A DNA stretch of 64,000 bases from Cognatundibacterium rivi. Its GTDB lineage: Bacteria; Pseudomonadota; Gammaproteobacteria; Burkholderiales; Burkholderiaceae_D. The stretch lies in contig NZ_JAGSPK010000003.1 of assembly GCF_018139565.1 (NCBI RefSeq), forward strand, positions 620,001 through 684,000, given 5' to 3'. A program made the translations under genes and the position numbers. The notes beneath the pieces were generated by a model. That model did no database searches. It was given only the letters and a program-made list of their open reading frames with translations, and was not told the origin of the DNA. Below, one piece after another: positions 19,624 to 29,334 of the stretch; the stretch's first letter is position 1, and every line of letters starts with the position of its first letter.

Positions 19624-19699
19624 GGGGAGTATGTGCCAAAAACGCCATCATCTCCTTGTAAATAAAGGGCTGTAAAATATACTCCCCGGAGTATATTTT
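19624..19699. repeat. ATACTCC/GGAGTAT repeat element, copy 2
   Basis: Left box GGGGAGTAT (19624-19632), middle CATCTCCTTGTAAATAAAGGGCT, and a palindrome with 12-base arms, AAAATATACTCC and GGAGTATATTTT, around CC (19674-19699). Confidence 0.8.
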
Positions 19700-19734
19700 T
19701 AGCTCCAGAAGCCATTTCTGCGCGTTGCGGGTAT

Positions 19735-19765
19735 AAAAAAGGCAGAACCTGTTGCGGTTCCGCTT
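19735..19765 (-). terminator. Terminator downstream of mutT
   Basis: On the minus strand GCGGAACC / GGTTCTGC with a GCAACA loop and one G-U pair, followed by a T-run. It is the second copy of the hairpin at 17710 and ends the argJ-ATPase-mutT transcript. Confidence 0.7.
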
Positions 19766-19873
19766 ATGAGAATACGATGTCGGCAAGCGTCGCGTGTCTG
19801 CTCGACGGATGCTGTACCGTGATTGAGGCAATCGCACCGACGCTGGGTCAACAAATGATGAAGCGGATGAGAT

Positions 19874-20320
19874 TTAAGAAAGAGACGACACCTGCGCGGA
19901 CATCTGGTCGTTTTGCAATAAGCCCAGCCACTCAAGCAGAGGAATCGTCGCCGGTAACAGGGGTGTGACGCCGACGCTGCCTTGCCAGGCGAATGCCTGC
20001 CCCTCCAGACTTTGCGGCTCGCCCTGCCATTCGCGGCAGATGTAAAAATGCAGGCGGACATGCGCATGCGGATACACGTGCTCGACACCACACCACGGCT
20101 CCGCACTCATTATCTGAATGCCCAGCTCTTCGACAAATTCCCGCTTCAGCGCATGCAGAATAGTTTCGCCGGCTTCGACTTTGCCGCCGGGGAATTCCCA
20201 ATAACCTTCGTAGGGCTTTCCAGCGGGGCGCTGGCCGAGCAAGACGTCGCCGTTCGGCTTCATCAGGATACCAACTGCGACATCAACTGGCTTCACAGCA
20301 ACAGGCGCGACTTCAGACAT
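19874..20320 (-). CDS. mutT: 8-oxo-dGTP diphosphatase MutT-like (Nudix)
   Basis: Hydrolyses oxidised guanine nucleotides so they are not built into DNA. The 148-residue protein has AVGILMKPNGDVLLGQRP at the start and a complete Nudix box at about residues 44-66 (GGKVEAGET ... REFVEELGI). Its start overlaps the stop of the upstream ATPase gene by 8 bases. In many Burkholderiales mutT follows argJ and this ATPase, so the arrangement is conserved. Confidence 0.88.
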   Translation of the reverse strand: MSEVAPVAVKPVDVAVGILMKPNGDVLLGQRPAGKPYEGYWEFPGGKVEAGETILHALKREFVEELGIQIMSAEPWCGVEHVYPHAHVRLHFYICREWQGEPQSLEGQAFAWQGSVGVTPLLPATIPLLEWLGLLQNDQMSAQVSSLS

Positions 20321-21191
20321 GCGGCACCTTCGTCACTTTACCGGCATAGTCGCGGGCAAACTGCCACGCGACGCGACCGGAGCGCGAGCCGCGCTGCAAA
20401 GCCCAGCGCAAGGCTTCGGCGCGGGCTTCTTCAATCTGCGCGGCATCGCAAGCAAAATGGCGGAGCCAGTGAGCAACGATGTCCAGATAATCATCTTGCC
20501 TGAATGGGTAAAACGATACCCATAAACCGAAGCGTTCCGACAAAGAGATTTTTTCCTCGACCGTTTCACCAGGGTGCAGATCACCATCGTCGCCATGCGT
20601 ATAACTGCTGTTGTCCGACATTTTTTCCGGCAACAGATGGCGGCGGTTCGAGGTCGCATAAATCAGGACATTATCGGACTGCGTTGCGATGCTGCCGTCC
20701 AGCGCCACTTTCAGTGCTTTGTAACCGGCCTCGCCTTCCTCAAACGATAAATCATCGCAGAAGATGATGAAGCGCTCAGGCCGCTCTGCAATCAGATCAA
20801 CGATGTCGCCCAGATCAGCCAGATCGCTTTTATCAACTTCAATCAGACGCAAGCCCTGATCGGCAAACTGGTGCAGGCAAGCCTTGATCAGCGAAGATTT
20901 ACCTGTGCCTCGGGCACCGGTCAGTAAGACGTTATTCGCTGGCAACCCTTGTACAAACTGCCGCGTATTCTGCTCAATCTGCGCCTTTTGCGATGCGATG
21001 TTATGCAAGTCATCAAGCTGAATGACGGAGGCGTGACGGACGACCTGCAAATAACCTTGTCCACCACGTTTGCGCCAGCGAAACGCATGACCGAGCTGCC
21101 AATCCGGTGCCGGGGTTGCCATCGGCAGCAAACTTTCCAGCCGGGTTAATACGTGTTCGGCACGGAGTAAAAACTGATCAAGCTGCGTCAT
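20313..21191 (-). CDS. DUF815-family ATPase
   Basis: A 292-residue P-loop protein: Walker A GARGTGKSS near residue 92, Walker B FIIFCDDLSFEE near residue 142, and a sensor region YATSNRRHLLPE with an asparagine and arginine after the third strand. This is the layout of the DUF815 branch of AAA+ ATPases. Its cellular role is not established to my knowledge. It lies 11 bases after argJ and overlaps mutT by 8 bases. Confidence 0.8.
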   Translation of the reverse strand: MTQLDQFLLRAEHVLTRLESLLPMATPAPDWQLGHAFRWRKRGGQGYLQVVRHASVIQLDDLHNIASQKAQIEQNTRQFVQGLPANNVLLTGARGTGKSSLIKACLHQFADQGLRLIEVDKSDLADLGDIVDLIAERPERFIIFCDDLSFEEGEAGYKALKVALDGSIATQSDNVLIYATSNRRHLLPEKMSDNSSYTHGDDGDLHPGETVEEKISLSERFGLWVSFYPFRQDDYLDIVAHWLRHFACDAAQIEEARAEALRWALQRGSRSGRVAWQFARDYAGKVTKVPHV

Positions 21192-21202
21192 AGTTCAGCA
21201 CA

Positions 21203-22441
21203 TCAGGAACGGTAATCGGCATTGATCGATACGTAGTCGTGCGACAAATCACAGGTCCAGACCGTGGCGCTGGCGTTGCCGCGTGCGAGTTTAACGCGGA
21301 CGGTGATTTCGCTTTGCTTCATCACACGCTGCCCGTCTTCTTCACGGTAATCAGGATTGCGGCCACCATTTTTCGCGACCCAGACGTCGTCCAGATACAG
21401 ATTCAGTTTGCTGACATCCAGATCGGTCACGCCTGCATAGCCTATCGCCGCGAGGATACGGCCAAGATTTGGGTCAGATGCAAAGAAAGCGGTTTTCACC
21501 AGCGGCGAATGGGCAATCGAATAGGCGATTTTGCGGCATTCTTCAATGTCACGCCCTTCTTCGACCGCAATCGTCATGAACTTGGTTGCACCTTCACCGT
21601 CACGGATAATCATGTGCGCGAGTTTTTGCGACAGATCGATGACTGCTTTCGCCAGTTGCGCGTATTCCGGTGAACCGATTTCGTTCACTTCCACTTCGCC
21701 CGCACCGGTTGCGATCAGCATGAAAGAATCGTTGGTGGAAGTATCGCCATCAATCGTGATGCAGTTAAACGATTTATCAGCAGCCTGCTTGACCAGATGA
21801 TCGAGTACGGGTTGCGCGACTTTGGCGTCCAGCGCCAGATAGCCGAGCATGGTCGCCATATTCGGCTTGATCATGCCAGCACCTTTACTGATGCCGGTCA
21901 TGGTCACTGTTTTTCCACCGATCTGCACCGTCGCGGATGCCGCTTTCGGCTGCGTATCGGTCGTCATGATAGATTCAGCAGCGAAAAACCAGTTGTCTTC
22001 TTTCAGATTGGCAATCGCTTGCGGCAAACCGGCCACCAGACGATCAACTGGCAAAGGCTCCAGAATCACGCCAGTAGAAAACGGCAGAATCTGCGCCGCT
22101 TCACAGCCCAGCAAATCCGCCAGCGCCGCACAAGTCGCGTTGGCCGCTGCCAATCCTGCATCGCCGGTACCCGCGTTTGCATTGCCGGTGTTCACCACCA
22201 GCGCGCGGATAGGGGCGGAAGCCATGTGCATGCCTTCCAGATGCGCTTTCGAGACCTGTACCGGCGCAGCGCAAAAACGGTTGGTCGTAAACACGCCGGA
22301 AACGGTTGCCGTCGGCGCCAGTTCCATGACCAGCACATCTTTGCGGTTCGCTTTACGGATACCTGCTTCGGCATGCCCCAGACGAATACCGGCAACCGGT
22401 TTCAGATCAGCAGCAACAGGGATGGGGGAATTAACGGCCAT
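21203..22441 (-). CDS. argJ: Bifunctional glutamate N-acetyltransferase / ornithine acetyltransferase
   Basis: Transfers the acetyl group of N-acetylornithine to glutamate in the cyclic arginine pathway. The 412 residues begin with the ArgJ pattern ([35 protein letters not shown]). The precursor is self-cleaved before the threonine of [11 protein letters not shown] near residue 198, which becomes the nucleophile; [12 protein letters not shown] follows. First gene of argJ-ATPase-mutT. Whether it also uses acetyl-CoA (the bifunctional form) cannot be decided here. Confidence 0.94.
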   Translation of the reverse strand: MAVNSPIPVAADLKPVAGIRLGHAEAGIRKANRKDVLVMELAPTATVSGVFTTNRFCAAPVQVSKAHLEGMHMASAPIRALVVNTGNANAGTGDAGLAAANATCAALADLLGCEAAQILPFSTGVILEPLPVDRLVAGLPQAIANLKEDNWFFAAESIMTTDTQPKAASATVQIGGKTVTMTGISKGAGMIKPNMATMLGYLALDAKVAQPVLDHLVKQAADKSFNCITIDGDTSTNDSFMLIATGAGEVEVNEIGSPEYAQLAKAVIDLSQKLAHMIIRDGEGATKFMTIAVEEGRDIEECRKIAYSIAHSPLVKTAFFASDPNLGRILAAIGYAGVTDLDVSKLNLYLDDVWVAKNGGRNPDYREEDGQRVMKQSEITVRVKLARGNASATVWTCDLSHDYVSINADYRS

Positions 22442-22530
22442 GATAGTTTCCTTGCGATGAAATCAAGCCGCCATTGTAGGACATTTTTAGGTCAGCGAAT
22501 GGCAAAAATCAGCACCGGAATGCATGACAA

Positions 22531-22581
22531 AAGCGGATGATAAAAACGGATAACAGAAGTGGATAACAGAAGCGGATGCCC
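22531..22581. repeat. Short tandem repeat upstream of argJ
   Basis: About four imperfect units of 12-14 bases around the core GCGGATAACAGAAG (AAGCGGATGATAAA, AACGGATAACAG, AAGTGGATAACAG, AAGCGGATGCCC). It lies in the 170-base gap between argJ and the acyl-CoA dehydrogenase gene. Confidence 0.55.
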
Positions 22582-22610
22582 GCAGCACCCGCCTCATCCG
22601 GCGCGGGACA

Positions 22611-23819
22611 TTACAGTCCCATCATCATCTGGGCAATGATATTTTTTTGTATCTCGTTAGAACCGCCATAAATCGATAACTTACGCAGGTTGAAATAATT
22701 GGATCCCAGCGAACGCGCATCGCCATCGTTCGCCGCATCGCTGTCATATCCATACACCGCGGTTTCCGGCTGGAATGGCTGCGCCTGCGGCCCCAGTACC
22801 TGCACCAATAATTCGCTGATCGCTTGCTGAATTTCGGTGCCCTTGATTTTCAGTATGGATGCTTCCGGCCCCGGCGCACGCTGACTGGCTTCTGCTGACA
22901 GCACGCGCAGATTGGTAATTTCCAGTGCCATCAGATCAATTTCCACCTGCGCCACGCGCTGCGCAAACTGCGGGTCTGCAAGCAAAGGCTGGCCATTTTT
23001 GGATACGCTCAACGCCAGCTTTTTCAGGCGACCCAGCTCACGTTTGGCGATGCCTATGCCGGCGATATTCGTGCGTTCATGGCCCAGTAAAAACTTGGCA
23101 TAAGTCCAGCCCTGATTTTCCTGACCAACCAGATTTTCTACCGGCACCCGAACCTGATCAAACCAGACTTCGTTAATTTCATGCGCGCCATCCATTGTGA
23201 TAATCGGGCGCACCGTGATGCCCGGCGACTTCATATCGATCAGCAGAAAAGAAATGCCGCGCTGCGGCTTCACCTCTTTATCGGTGCGCACCAGACAAAA
23301 AATCCAGTCGGCATATTGCGCCAGTGTGGTCCAGGTTTTCTGTCCGTTGACCAGATAATATTCGCCGTCAGCGTCGCGCATTCTGACGGCACTGGTTTTC
23401 ACTGCCGCCAGATCGGAGCCCGCACCCGGCTCGGAATAGCCCTGACACCACCACTCATCCGCCGACAAAATTTTGGGCAGATAGCGTTGTTGCTGCTGCG
23501 GTGAGCCAAACGCCATCAGCACCGGTGCCACCATCTTGATGCCGAAGGGTGGCAGGCGTGGGGCACCAGCGGCGGCGCAGGTTTCTTCAAACAGATATTT
23601 TTGCACTGCAGTCCAGCCAGTGCCACCAAACTGCTGCGGCCAGGAACTGCCACCCCAGCCTTGCGCGAATAAAATCTTTTGCCAGCGCACATAATCATCG
23701 CGCTCCAGCTTCCAGCCATTCAACACCTTATCGCAGATATCTGCGGGTAAGGCGCGCGCTAAAAACGCCTGTACTTCGTCACGAAACATGCCATCGGCAA
23801 CACTCAGATTCAGATTCAT
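22611..23819 (-). CDS. Acyl-CoA dehydrogenase family protein
   Basis: FAD flavoprotein that makes a trans-2-enoyl-CoA and passes electrons to ETF. The 402-residue protein has the N-terminal helical domain, the middle beta domain with WWCQGYSEPGAGSDLA and NGQKTWTT near residue 130-170, and the C-terminal helical domain ending YGGSNEIQKNIIAQMMMGL. The glutamate base and substrate range cannot be read off safely; the insert near YGYDSDAANDGDARSLG is shared by the larger, non-classical group that includes PimC-like enzymes. I prefer the ATG at 23817-23819 to one 24 bases earlier. It stands alone, with no visible partner gene. Confidence 0.88.
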   Translation of the reverse strand: MNLNLSVADGMFRDEVQAFLARALPADICDKVLNGWKLERDDYVRWQKILFAQGWGGSSWPQQFGGTGWTAVQKYLFEETCAAAGAPRLPPFGIKMVAPVLMAFGSPQQQQRYLPKILSADEWWCQGYSEPGAGSDLAAVKTSAVRMRDADGEYYLVNGQKTWTTLAQYADWIFCLVRTDKEVKPQRGISFLLIDMKSPGITVRPIITMDGAHEINEVWFDQVRVPVENLVGQENQGWTYAKFLLGHERTNIAGIGIAKRELGRLKKLALSVSKNGQPLLADPQFAQRVAQVEIDLMALEITNLRVLSAEASQRAPGPEASILKIKGTEIQQAISELLVQVLGPQAQPFQPETAVYGYDSDAANDGDARSLGSNYFNLRKLSIYGGSNEIQKNIIAQMMMGL

Positions 23820-23993
23820 CACAAGGCCCGGATTAGTGAACAAAAATTAGAAAGCAGAACCTGCAGTATGCAGTAAACCGGCGCTAGCTGGCACTGTCTT
23901 CCGATGCTGCATGGCGGCAATCCTGCGTGGCAAAGTCAGGCGATCGTCTGTACGCAAGTGCCCGATTTCGCATAAAAGAAGCGGCTAAAACGC

Positions 23994-24072
23994 ATACTCC
24001 CCCCTGTTTTTATAAAAATCGGCTTTATCTCAGCATAAACATTGGGGTGTTTAAGATACTAGGGGGGAGTAT
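23994..24072. repeat. ATACTCC/GGAGTAT repeat element, copy 3 (diverged)
   Basis: Starts ATACTCCCCCC (23994-24004) and ends with its exact reverse complement GGGGGGAGTAT (24062-24072), 79 bases in all. The middle aligns with the other copies (TTTATCTCAGCATAAACATTGGGG). The central left arm is degenerate (GATACTAGG). The 465-base gap 23820-24284 otherwise holds only the secA terminator. Confidence 0.72.
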
Positions 24073-24223
24073 TTTTAAGGCCTTATTGAGCAACAAAACC
24101 GTTGCAGACAAGATTATCACCACTGTCAGCCCAAGCACGGATGCCGCAATATTGATGACCAAGACATACGCAGCCATTGCAGCGACAAACTGCACGATAC
24201 TGATTGCGCAAAAAAATATCCAT

Positions 24224-24255
24224 AAAAAAAGGGATGAATTTCTTCATCCCTTTTT
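24224..24255 (-). terminator. Terminator after secA
   Basis: Stem AAAAGGGATGAA / TTCATCCCTTTT with a TTTC loop; on the minus strand it ends in a T-run. It lies 30 bases beyond the secA stop. Confidence 0.88.
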
Positions 24256-24284
24256 CAATGCATGACACTACAGTCAGGCTTGCA

Positions 24285-27044
24285 TCACGCCAGCTTGCCG
24301 TGGCATTGCTTGTATTTTTTACCGCTGCCGCAAGGGCAAGGATCATTCCGGCCAACCTTCAGCGCGTAAGTAATTTCCTGTTGCCCGTCGTTAGTAGACG
24401 CCGTCGGTGCCAGCATTTCTTCTGGCGACGCATTTTCATCAAAGTCAGCATGCTGGTAATGCACGTTGCCGACTTGCGATTGCGCCATTTGTTCTTCCGC
24501 CGCTTCGATCTCTTCACGTGACTGAATACGGACAGTCACCACAGTGCGAACCACGTCATTTTTGATCAGATCCAGCATTTGCGAGAATAATTCAAATGCT
24601 TCGCGCTTATATTCCTGCTTAGGATTTTTCTGTGCGTAACCGCGCAGATGGATACCCTGACGCAGATGATCAAGTGCGGCCAGATGTTCACGCCAGTGGC
24701 TGTCTATGCTTTGCAACATGACGCTGCGCTCGAAGCCGGCAAAAGATTCTTTACCTACACTCGCGATTTTTTCTTCATAGCTTGCGTTCACCGCTTGCTG
24801 AACGCGTTCAAGAATATCTTCGCCCGTCAGATTCGGCTCTTTTTCCACCATGCTGGCCAGCGGCAGATCGATTGCCCACTCAGAAGACAGCGCTGCTTCC
24901 AAACCTGGAATATCCCATTGCTCTTCGACTGAACCCGGTGGCACATAGGTGTGCACCACATCGGCAAACATACCGTGACGCAACGACGACATCAGTTCTG
25001 TCATGTCGTGCGCTTCGAGCAATTCATTACGCTGCTGGTAAATCACTTTACGCTGATCGTTGGCAACGTCATCGTATTCCAGCAATTGTTTACGCACGTC
25101 AAAATTGCGCGCTTCCACTTTACGCTGCGCAGATTCGATTGAACGCGAAACGATGCCCGCTTCGATAGGCTCGCCTTCCGGCATTTTCAGGCGTTCCATG
25201 ATCGCGCGTACACGGTCACCGGCAAAAATACGCAGCAACTGATCGTCCAGCGACAGATAGAAACGGCTGGAGCCAGGGTCACCCTGACGACCGGAACGAC
25301 CGCGCAACTGATTATCTACACGGCGTGATTCATGACGCTCGGTACCGACGATATGCAAACCACCGGCATTGACTACCTGCTCGTTGAGTGATTTCCATTC
25401 ATCGCGCAATTGTTGCGACTGCGCCTGCTTTTCAGCATCAGACAATGCCGGATTCGCCTCGATCAGTTGCACCTGCTTGGCGACGTTACCGCCGAGCACG
25501 ATATCGGTGCCGCGACCCGCCATATTCGTGGCGATCGTAATCGCTTTCGGGCGACCTGCCTGCGCTACGATTTCCGCTTCACGTGCATGCTGTTTCGCGT
25601 TCAGCACGTTGTGCGGCAATTTGGCTTTGGTCAGAATGCCGGATAACAATTCGGAATTTTCAATCGATGTCGTACCGACCAGCACAGGCTGACCACGTTC
25701 GTAGCAATCCTGTATGTCTTTCAGCATTGCGCCGTATTTCTCATCGGCGGATTTATAAACCTGATCCTGGCGGTCTTTACGCTGCGAAGGACGATTCGGC
25801 GGAATTACCACTGTTTCCAGACCGTAGATTTCCTGGAATTCATACGCTTCGGTATCCGCCGTACCTGTCATACCTGACAGCTTGGTGTACATACGGAAGT
25901 AATTCTGGAACGTGATCGAAGCCAGCGTCTGATTCTCGTTCTGAATCTTCACGCCCTCTTTCGCTTCAACCGCCTGATGCAAGCCATCAGACCAGCGACG
26001 ACCCGTCATCATACGGCCAGTGAATTCATCAACGATGACGATTTCATCATCCAGCACCACATAGTGCTGATCTTTGAAATACAAGGCGTGCGCGCGCAAG
26101 GCTGCGTACAAATGATGGATCAGGCTGATATGTGCCGCGTCATACAGCGATGCGCCTTCTGGCAACAAACCCATCTGGGTCAGAATTTTTTCAGCTTTGT
26201 CGTGACCCGCTTCGGTCAGCAAAACCTGATGCGCTTTTTCATCTTTGGTGTAGTCGCCCGGAACTTCGATCTGGCCTTTGCCATCCGGCGTTTCTTCGCC
26301 TATCTGCAAGGTCAGCAGTTTCGGCACTTCATTAATTTTGTAATACAGTTCGGTGTGATTTTCGGCCTGACCGGAAATAATCAACGGTGTGCGCGCTTCA
26401 TCGATCAGGATCGAATCGACCTCATCGACAACGGCGAAATTCAGACCGCGTTGTACGCGCTCTTTCGCTTCAAACACCATGTTGTCGCGCAGGTAATCGA
26501 AACCGAATTCATTGTTCGTACCGTAAGTGATGTCGGAGGCGTACGCGCCCTGCTTGGCATCGTGATCGAGTTGCGACAGATTGATACCGGTCGTCAGACC
26601 CAGCCAGCCGTAGAGTTGCCCCATCCATTCGGCATCGCGCTGCGCGAGGTAATCATTCACCGTCACCACATGCACGCCCTTACCGGACAAAGCATTCAGA
26701 TAAATCGGCAGCGTGCCCATCAGGGTTTTACCTTCACCGGTACCCATCTCTGCAATTTTGCCGTAGTGCAGAACCATACCGCCTATCATCTGCACATCAA
26801 AGTGGCGCATTTTCAGGACGCGCTTACTGGCTTCGCGGCACACCGCAAATGCTTCTACCAGCAAACTATCTAAGGTTTCACCTTTCGCGACGCGGGCTTT
26901 AAATTCAGCAGTCTTGGCTTGTAAAGCCTCGTCCGACAGAGTTTCCAGCTGAGGTTCCAATGCGTTGATCTCACGCACCGTCTTTTGGTATTGCTTCAAA
27001 AGCCGCTGATTGCGGCTGCCGAATATCTTGGTCAGGAATGACAT
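24285..27044 (-). CDS. secA: Protein translocase ATPase SecA
   Basis: Motor of Sec-dependent protein export; pushes preproteins through SecYEG. The 919 residues show Walker A GTGEGKT at 101-107, the DEAD-type [20 protein letters not shown], the preprotein cross-linking region, NMAGRGTDI in the second nucleotide-binding fold, and the C-terminal zinc module [14 protein letters not shown] that binds SecB and lipids. Length is normal for Betaproteobacteria. A large antisense open frame over it (25977-26873) is a shadow. It lies next to an M23 peptidase and dciA, as is usual. Confidence 0.98.
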   Translation of the reverse strand: MSFLTKIFGSRNQRLLKQYQKTVREINALEPQLETLSDEALQAKTAEFKARVAKGETLDSLLVEAFAVCREASKRVLKMRHFDVQMIGGMVLHYGKIAEMGTGEGKTLMGTLPIYLNALSGKGVHVVTVNDYLAQRDAEWMGQLYGWLGLTTGINLSQLDHDAKQGAYASDITYGTNNEFGFDYLRDNMVFEAKERVQRGLNFAVVDEVDSILIDEARTPLIISGQAENHTELYYKINEVPKLLTLQIGEETPDGKGQIEVPGDYTKDEKAHQVLLTEAGHDKAEKILTQMGLLPEGASLYDAAHISLIHHLYAALRAHALYFKDQHYVVLDDEIVIVDEFTGRMMTGRRWSDGLHQAVEAKEGVKIQNENQTLASITFQNYFRMYTKLSGMTGTADTEAYEFQEIYGLETVVIPPNRPSQRKDRQDQVYKSADEKYGAMLKDIQDCYERGQPVLVGTTSIENSELLSGILTKAKLPHNVLNAKQHAREAEIVAQAGRPKAITIATNMAGRGTDIVLGGNVAKQVQLIEANPALSDAEKQAQSQQLRDEWKSLNEQVVNAGGLHIVGTERHESRRVDNQLRGRSGRQGDPGSSRFYLSLDDQLLRIFAGDRVRAIMERLKMPEGEPIEAGIVSRSIESAQRKVEARNFDVRKQLLEYDDVANDQRKVIYQQRNELLEAHDMTELMSSLRHGMFADVVHTYVPPGSVEEQWDIPGLEAALSSEWAIDLPLASMVEKEPNLTGEDILERVQQAVNASYEEKIASVGKESFAGFERSVMLQSIDSHWREHLAALDHLRQGIHLRGYAQKNPKQEYKREAFELFSQMLDLIKNDVVRTVVTVRIQSREEIEAAEEQMAQSQVGNVHYQHADFDENASPEEMLAPTASTNDGQQEITYALKVGRNDPCPCGSGKKYKQCHGKLA

Positions 27045-27214
27045 GCTATGAACGAAAAGTTAAATTCTGAAAAAAGCCGCAGCAAAAATTGCCTGCAAAG
27101 CAACAATATGGGATAACTCACGATTTTACCACGCGGGAACGGCTTGACCAGCAAATCACTGCCTAAACCTTGACGCATTGGTACGAGTTGGTGGCTAATT
27201 GGACAAACTCAAGT

Positions 27215-28171
27215 CTATTTTTGATTCAAAGCGGAAAGACTGGCCTGATTGGCTCCGGCGGACAGAAATTTATGCGGATTTTGTGGCACATCCTTGACCC
27301 GCACCTCGAAATGCAGATGCGCGCCGGTTGAGCGACCAGTTGAGCCGATATCAGCAATATGCTGTCCGCGCTTAACGATATCGCCGAGCTTGACGTAAAT
27401 TTTCGAAGTATGGGCGTAACGGGTAATCAGCTCGCCACCGTGATCAATTTCCAACATATTGCCAAATTGCGGATGATACTCAGCAGCAATCACCACACCA
27501 CCGGCAGCAGCCTGAATCGGCGTTCCGGTCGGCGCAGAAAAATCGATGCCCTCGTGAAACGCGCTGCGCCCGGTGAACGGATCAAGGCGCCAGCCAAAAC
27601 CAGAGGCGTTATACGCCACATTCACTGGCTGTATCGTCGGCAACATTTTTGACTGTATCTTGAAACCCATCAGCTTTGTTTCGACGACATTCATATAGTC
27701 GGAGCGATGCTCAACATCTTTTTCTAACGCGTCCAGCGCCGCCTGAAACTCTTCCATATTCAGTTCATGCGAAGGTGCGCTGGAAATTTCAGGGCCGCCG
27801 CGTGCTGGCAATTCCTTGAAATTAAATTCCTCAGGCTTGACACCGGCCAGACCTTGCACACGCTCGCCCAGCGCATCGAGCCGTATCAGCTGCGCCTGCA
27901 TTTCGCCCAGCTTGACTGCCATTGCCGCCAGGTTTTCTTTGACATAGCGGTCTTTCGCATTCGGATCGTTTGGCAACGCAGCGCTGGCTGGCAAAATATT
28001 TCGTAAGAAAGGTAAATCAGCACTCGCCAAGCGGAATGTAAGTGCCGCCATCAGCGCACCGCAAATAATCGTGATGAGCATAAAACCCAGTATCGCCAGC
28101 ACGACATGATGTGATGACAAGGTCACCGATTTCGCTTGGGTAAAGCGGGAGTGCATTAATATAATTTGCAT
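27215..28171 (-). CDS. M23 family metallopeptidase (membrane-anchored)
   Basis: Peptidoglycan endopeptidase candidate of 318 residues. It has one transmembrane segment at about 22-48, a periplasmic stretch with coiled-coil features at about 75-160, and the M23 domain at about 200-300 with the zinc ligands in HEGIDFSAPTG and HLHFEVRV. The ATG at 28169-28171 has AAGGGG 9 bases upstream; a TTG directly before it is less likely. It is divergent from dciA and upstream of secA. Confidence 0.88.
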   Translation of the reverse strand: MQIILMHSRFTQAKSVTLSSHHVVLAILGFMLITIICGALMAALTFRLASADLPFLRNILPASAALPNDPNAKDRYVKENLAAMAVKLGEMQAQLIRLDALGERVQGLAGVKPEEFNFKELPARGGPEISSAPSHELNMEEFQAALDALEKDVEHRSDYMNVVETKLMGFKIQSKMLPTIQPVNVAYNASGFGWRLDPFTGRSAFHEGIDFSAPTGTPIQAAAGGVVIAAEYHPQFGNMLEIDHGGELITRYAHTSKIYVKLGDIVKRGQHIADIGSTGRSTGAHLHFEVRVKDVPQNPHKFLSAGANQASLSALNQK

Positions 28172-28241
28172 CAATACTACCCCTTAAAAACTCTGTGGAA
28201 TGCGGCTGTAACGCCGCACGGTTTGTGGTAATGTGCTGTCC

Positions 28242-28757
28242 ATGTCAACACCATTCACACCATCACGACCTCCGTATCGAATCAATATCAAGCGCGGACG
28301 CCCGGTTATGGGTGCCACAGGCGCTGGCGATTTTTTGCGTATCAACGATAAGATTTCGCCGCTGTTACCTACGATACAACGTCATTTATCACTGCAAAAA
28401 GATTGCGCGGCAATTTTGCCACCGATATTTGATACTTGTGAAGTCATGCAACTGGCAGATGGTTTGCTGACACTATCCGCGCCGAACGCGGCATTAGCAA
28501 CCAAACTGAAACAACAATGCCCGAAATTGCTGGCCAGTCTGCAAGAACGGGGCTGGCAGATTAACGCAGTCCGCATCAAAGTACAAGTCAGGCGGGTGGT
28601 AGAAAAAGCCGCGCCTGTGAAACAACTGGCGCTTTCAGGCAAAGCCTTGCAGGCATTCAGCACCCTGGAACAAAATCTGGAAAACACATCGCAGAACACG
28701 GATCTGCTGGCAGCATTATCGCGTCTGTTAGAACGCCATCAACAGACAAAAAAATAA
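28242..28757 (+). CDS. dciA: DUF721 protein, DciA-type helicase loader
   Basis: A 171-residue basic protein with the DUF721 region at about residues 40-125 (LQKDCAAILPPIF, LTLSAPNAALATKLKQQCPKLLASL). DUF721 proteins of the DciA group interact with the replicative helicase DnaB and replace DnaC in most bacteria; the gene often sits near secA in Proteobacteria. The start is uncertain: an ATG at 28242 or a GTG at 28233, neither with a strong ribosome site. It is convergent with pduO. Confidence 0.75.
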   Translation: MSTPFTPSRPPYRINIKRGRPVMGATGAGDFLRINDKISPLLPTIQRHLSLQKDCAAILPPIFDTCEVMQLADGLLTLSAPNAALATKLKQQCPKLLASLQERGWQINAVRIKVQVRRVVEKAAPVKQLALSGKALQAFSTLEQNLENTSQNTDLLAALSRLLERHQQTKK

Positions 28758-28782
28758 CGCTGTGCGCACACTGCATCAGCAA

Positions 28783-29334
28783 TCAACGCTCGCGTTCTTT
28801 TTCCCATAGAACATCGCTACCGCCATCAACCCGGTTCAAAACCCGCGATAAAACAAATAATAAATCGGACAAACGATTCATATACTGACGCGGATGATCA
28901 TTGATAGCTTCATTCTTCCCGACGCTCACAATCGCTCGTTCAGCGCGCCGGCAAACGGTGCGGCACACATGTGCCAGCGCTGCAGGCCGGTTTCCTCCGG
29001 GCAGAATAAAATCCCGCAACGGCGGTAAATCAGCGTTATATTTTTCCAACAATGCATCCAGCCGAGCGACCTGCGTTTCTGTAATCAAGCTATAGCCCGG
29101 AATACACAACTCTCCGCCCATATCAAATAAATCATGCTGAATAGAGATCAGCTCATGCCGCAACTGCGGCGATAAGTTTTCACACAACAAGACACCGATA
29201 TGTGAATTCAGTTCATCCACATCGCCCATTGCGTGCACGCGCAAGGCGTCTTTATCGACACGACTGCCATCACCCAGACCTGTGGTGCCGGCATCGCCGG
29301 TACGTGTCGCAATTTTTGAAAGTCGGTTACCCAT
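28783..29334 (-). CDS. Cob(I)yrinic acid a,c-diamide adenosyltransferase, PduO type
   Basis: Transfers the adenosyl group of ATP to cob(I)alamin to give adenosylcobalamin. The 183-residue protein begins with the PduO ATP-binding loop ATRTGDAGTTGLGDGSR and has VCRTVCRRAERAI and NRLSDLLFVLSRV, the cobalamin/ATP site helices. No other cobalamin genes are near, so it probably serves salvage. It is unrelated to the CobA/BtuR type. Confidence 0.93.
   Translation of the reverse strand: MGNRLSKIATRTGDAGTTGLGDGSRVDKDALRVHAMGDVDELNSHIGVLLCENLSPQLRHELISIQHDLFDMGGELCIPGYSLITETQVARLDALLEKYNADLPPLRDFILPGGNRPAALAHVCRTVCRRAERAIVSVGKNEAINDHPRQYMNRLSDLLFVLSRVLNRVDGGSDVLWEKERER

Larger units (their letters stand above)
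19548..19804. repeat. Long direct repeat, copy 2 (partner at 17521-17779)
   Basis: Same order of parts as copy 1: CGCGCTGGAGATTGACTGC, GGTACGCGGC, the ATACTCC/GGAGTAT element, CAGAAGCCATTTCTG, terminator hairpin, and GCGTCGCGTGTCTGCTC. It starts about 14 bases beyond the stop that cuts off the Rhs frame, so the break in the Rhs gene coincides with the repeat. The 340-base gap up to mutT contains nothing else I recognise. Confidence 0.8.

Noticed and set aside
17142-19873. Insertion sequence or prophage around the Rhs cassette
   Set aside because: No transposase, integrase or target duplication was found; only repeats and Rhs pieces are present.
23927-24265. 112-codon plus-strand frame between the acyl-CoA dehydrogenase and secA genes
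   Set aside because: It runs through the repeat element and the secA terminator, lacks a ribosome site and shows no protein-like pattern. A hydrophobic stretch on the opposite strand (about 24100-24220) has no usable start either.
25977-26873. 298-codon open frame on the plus strand inside secA
   Set aside because: It is antisense to a fully conserved secA; the His/Phe/Gln-rich composition is that of a shadow frame.
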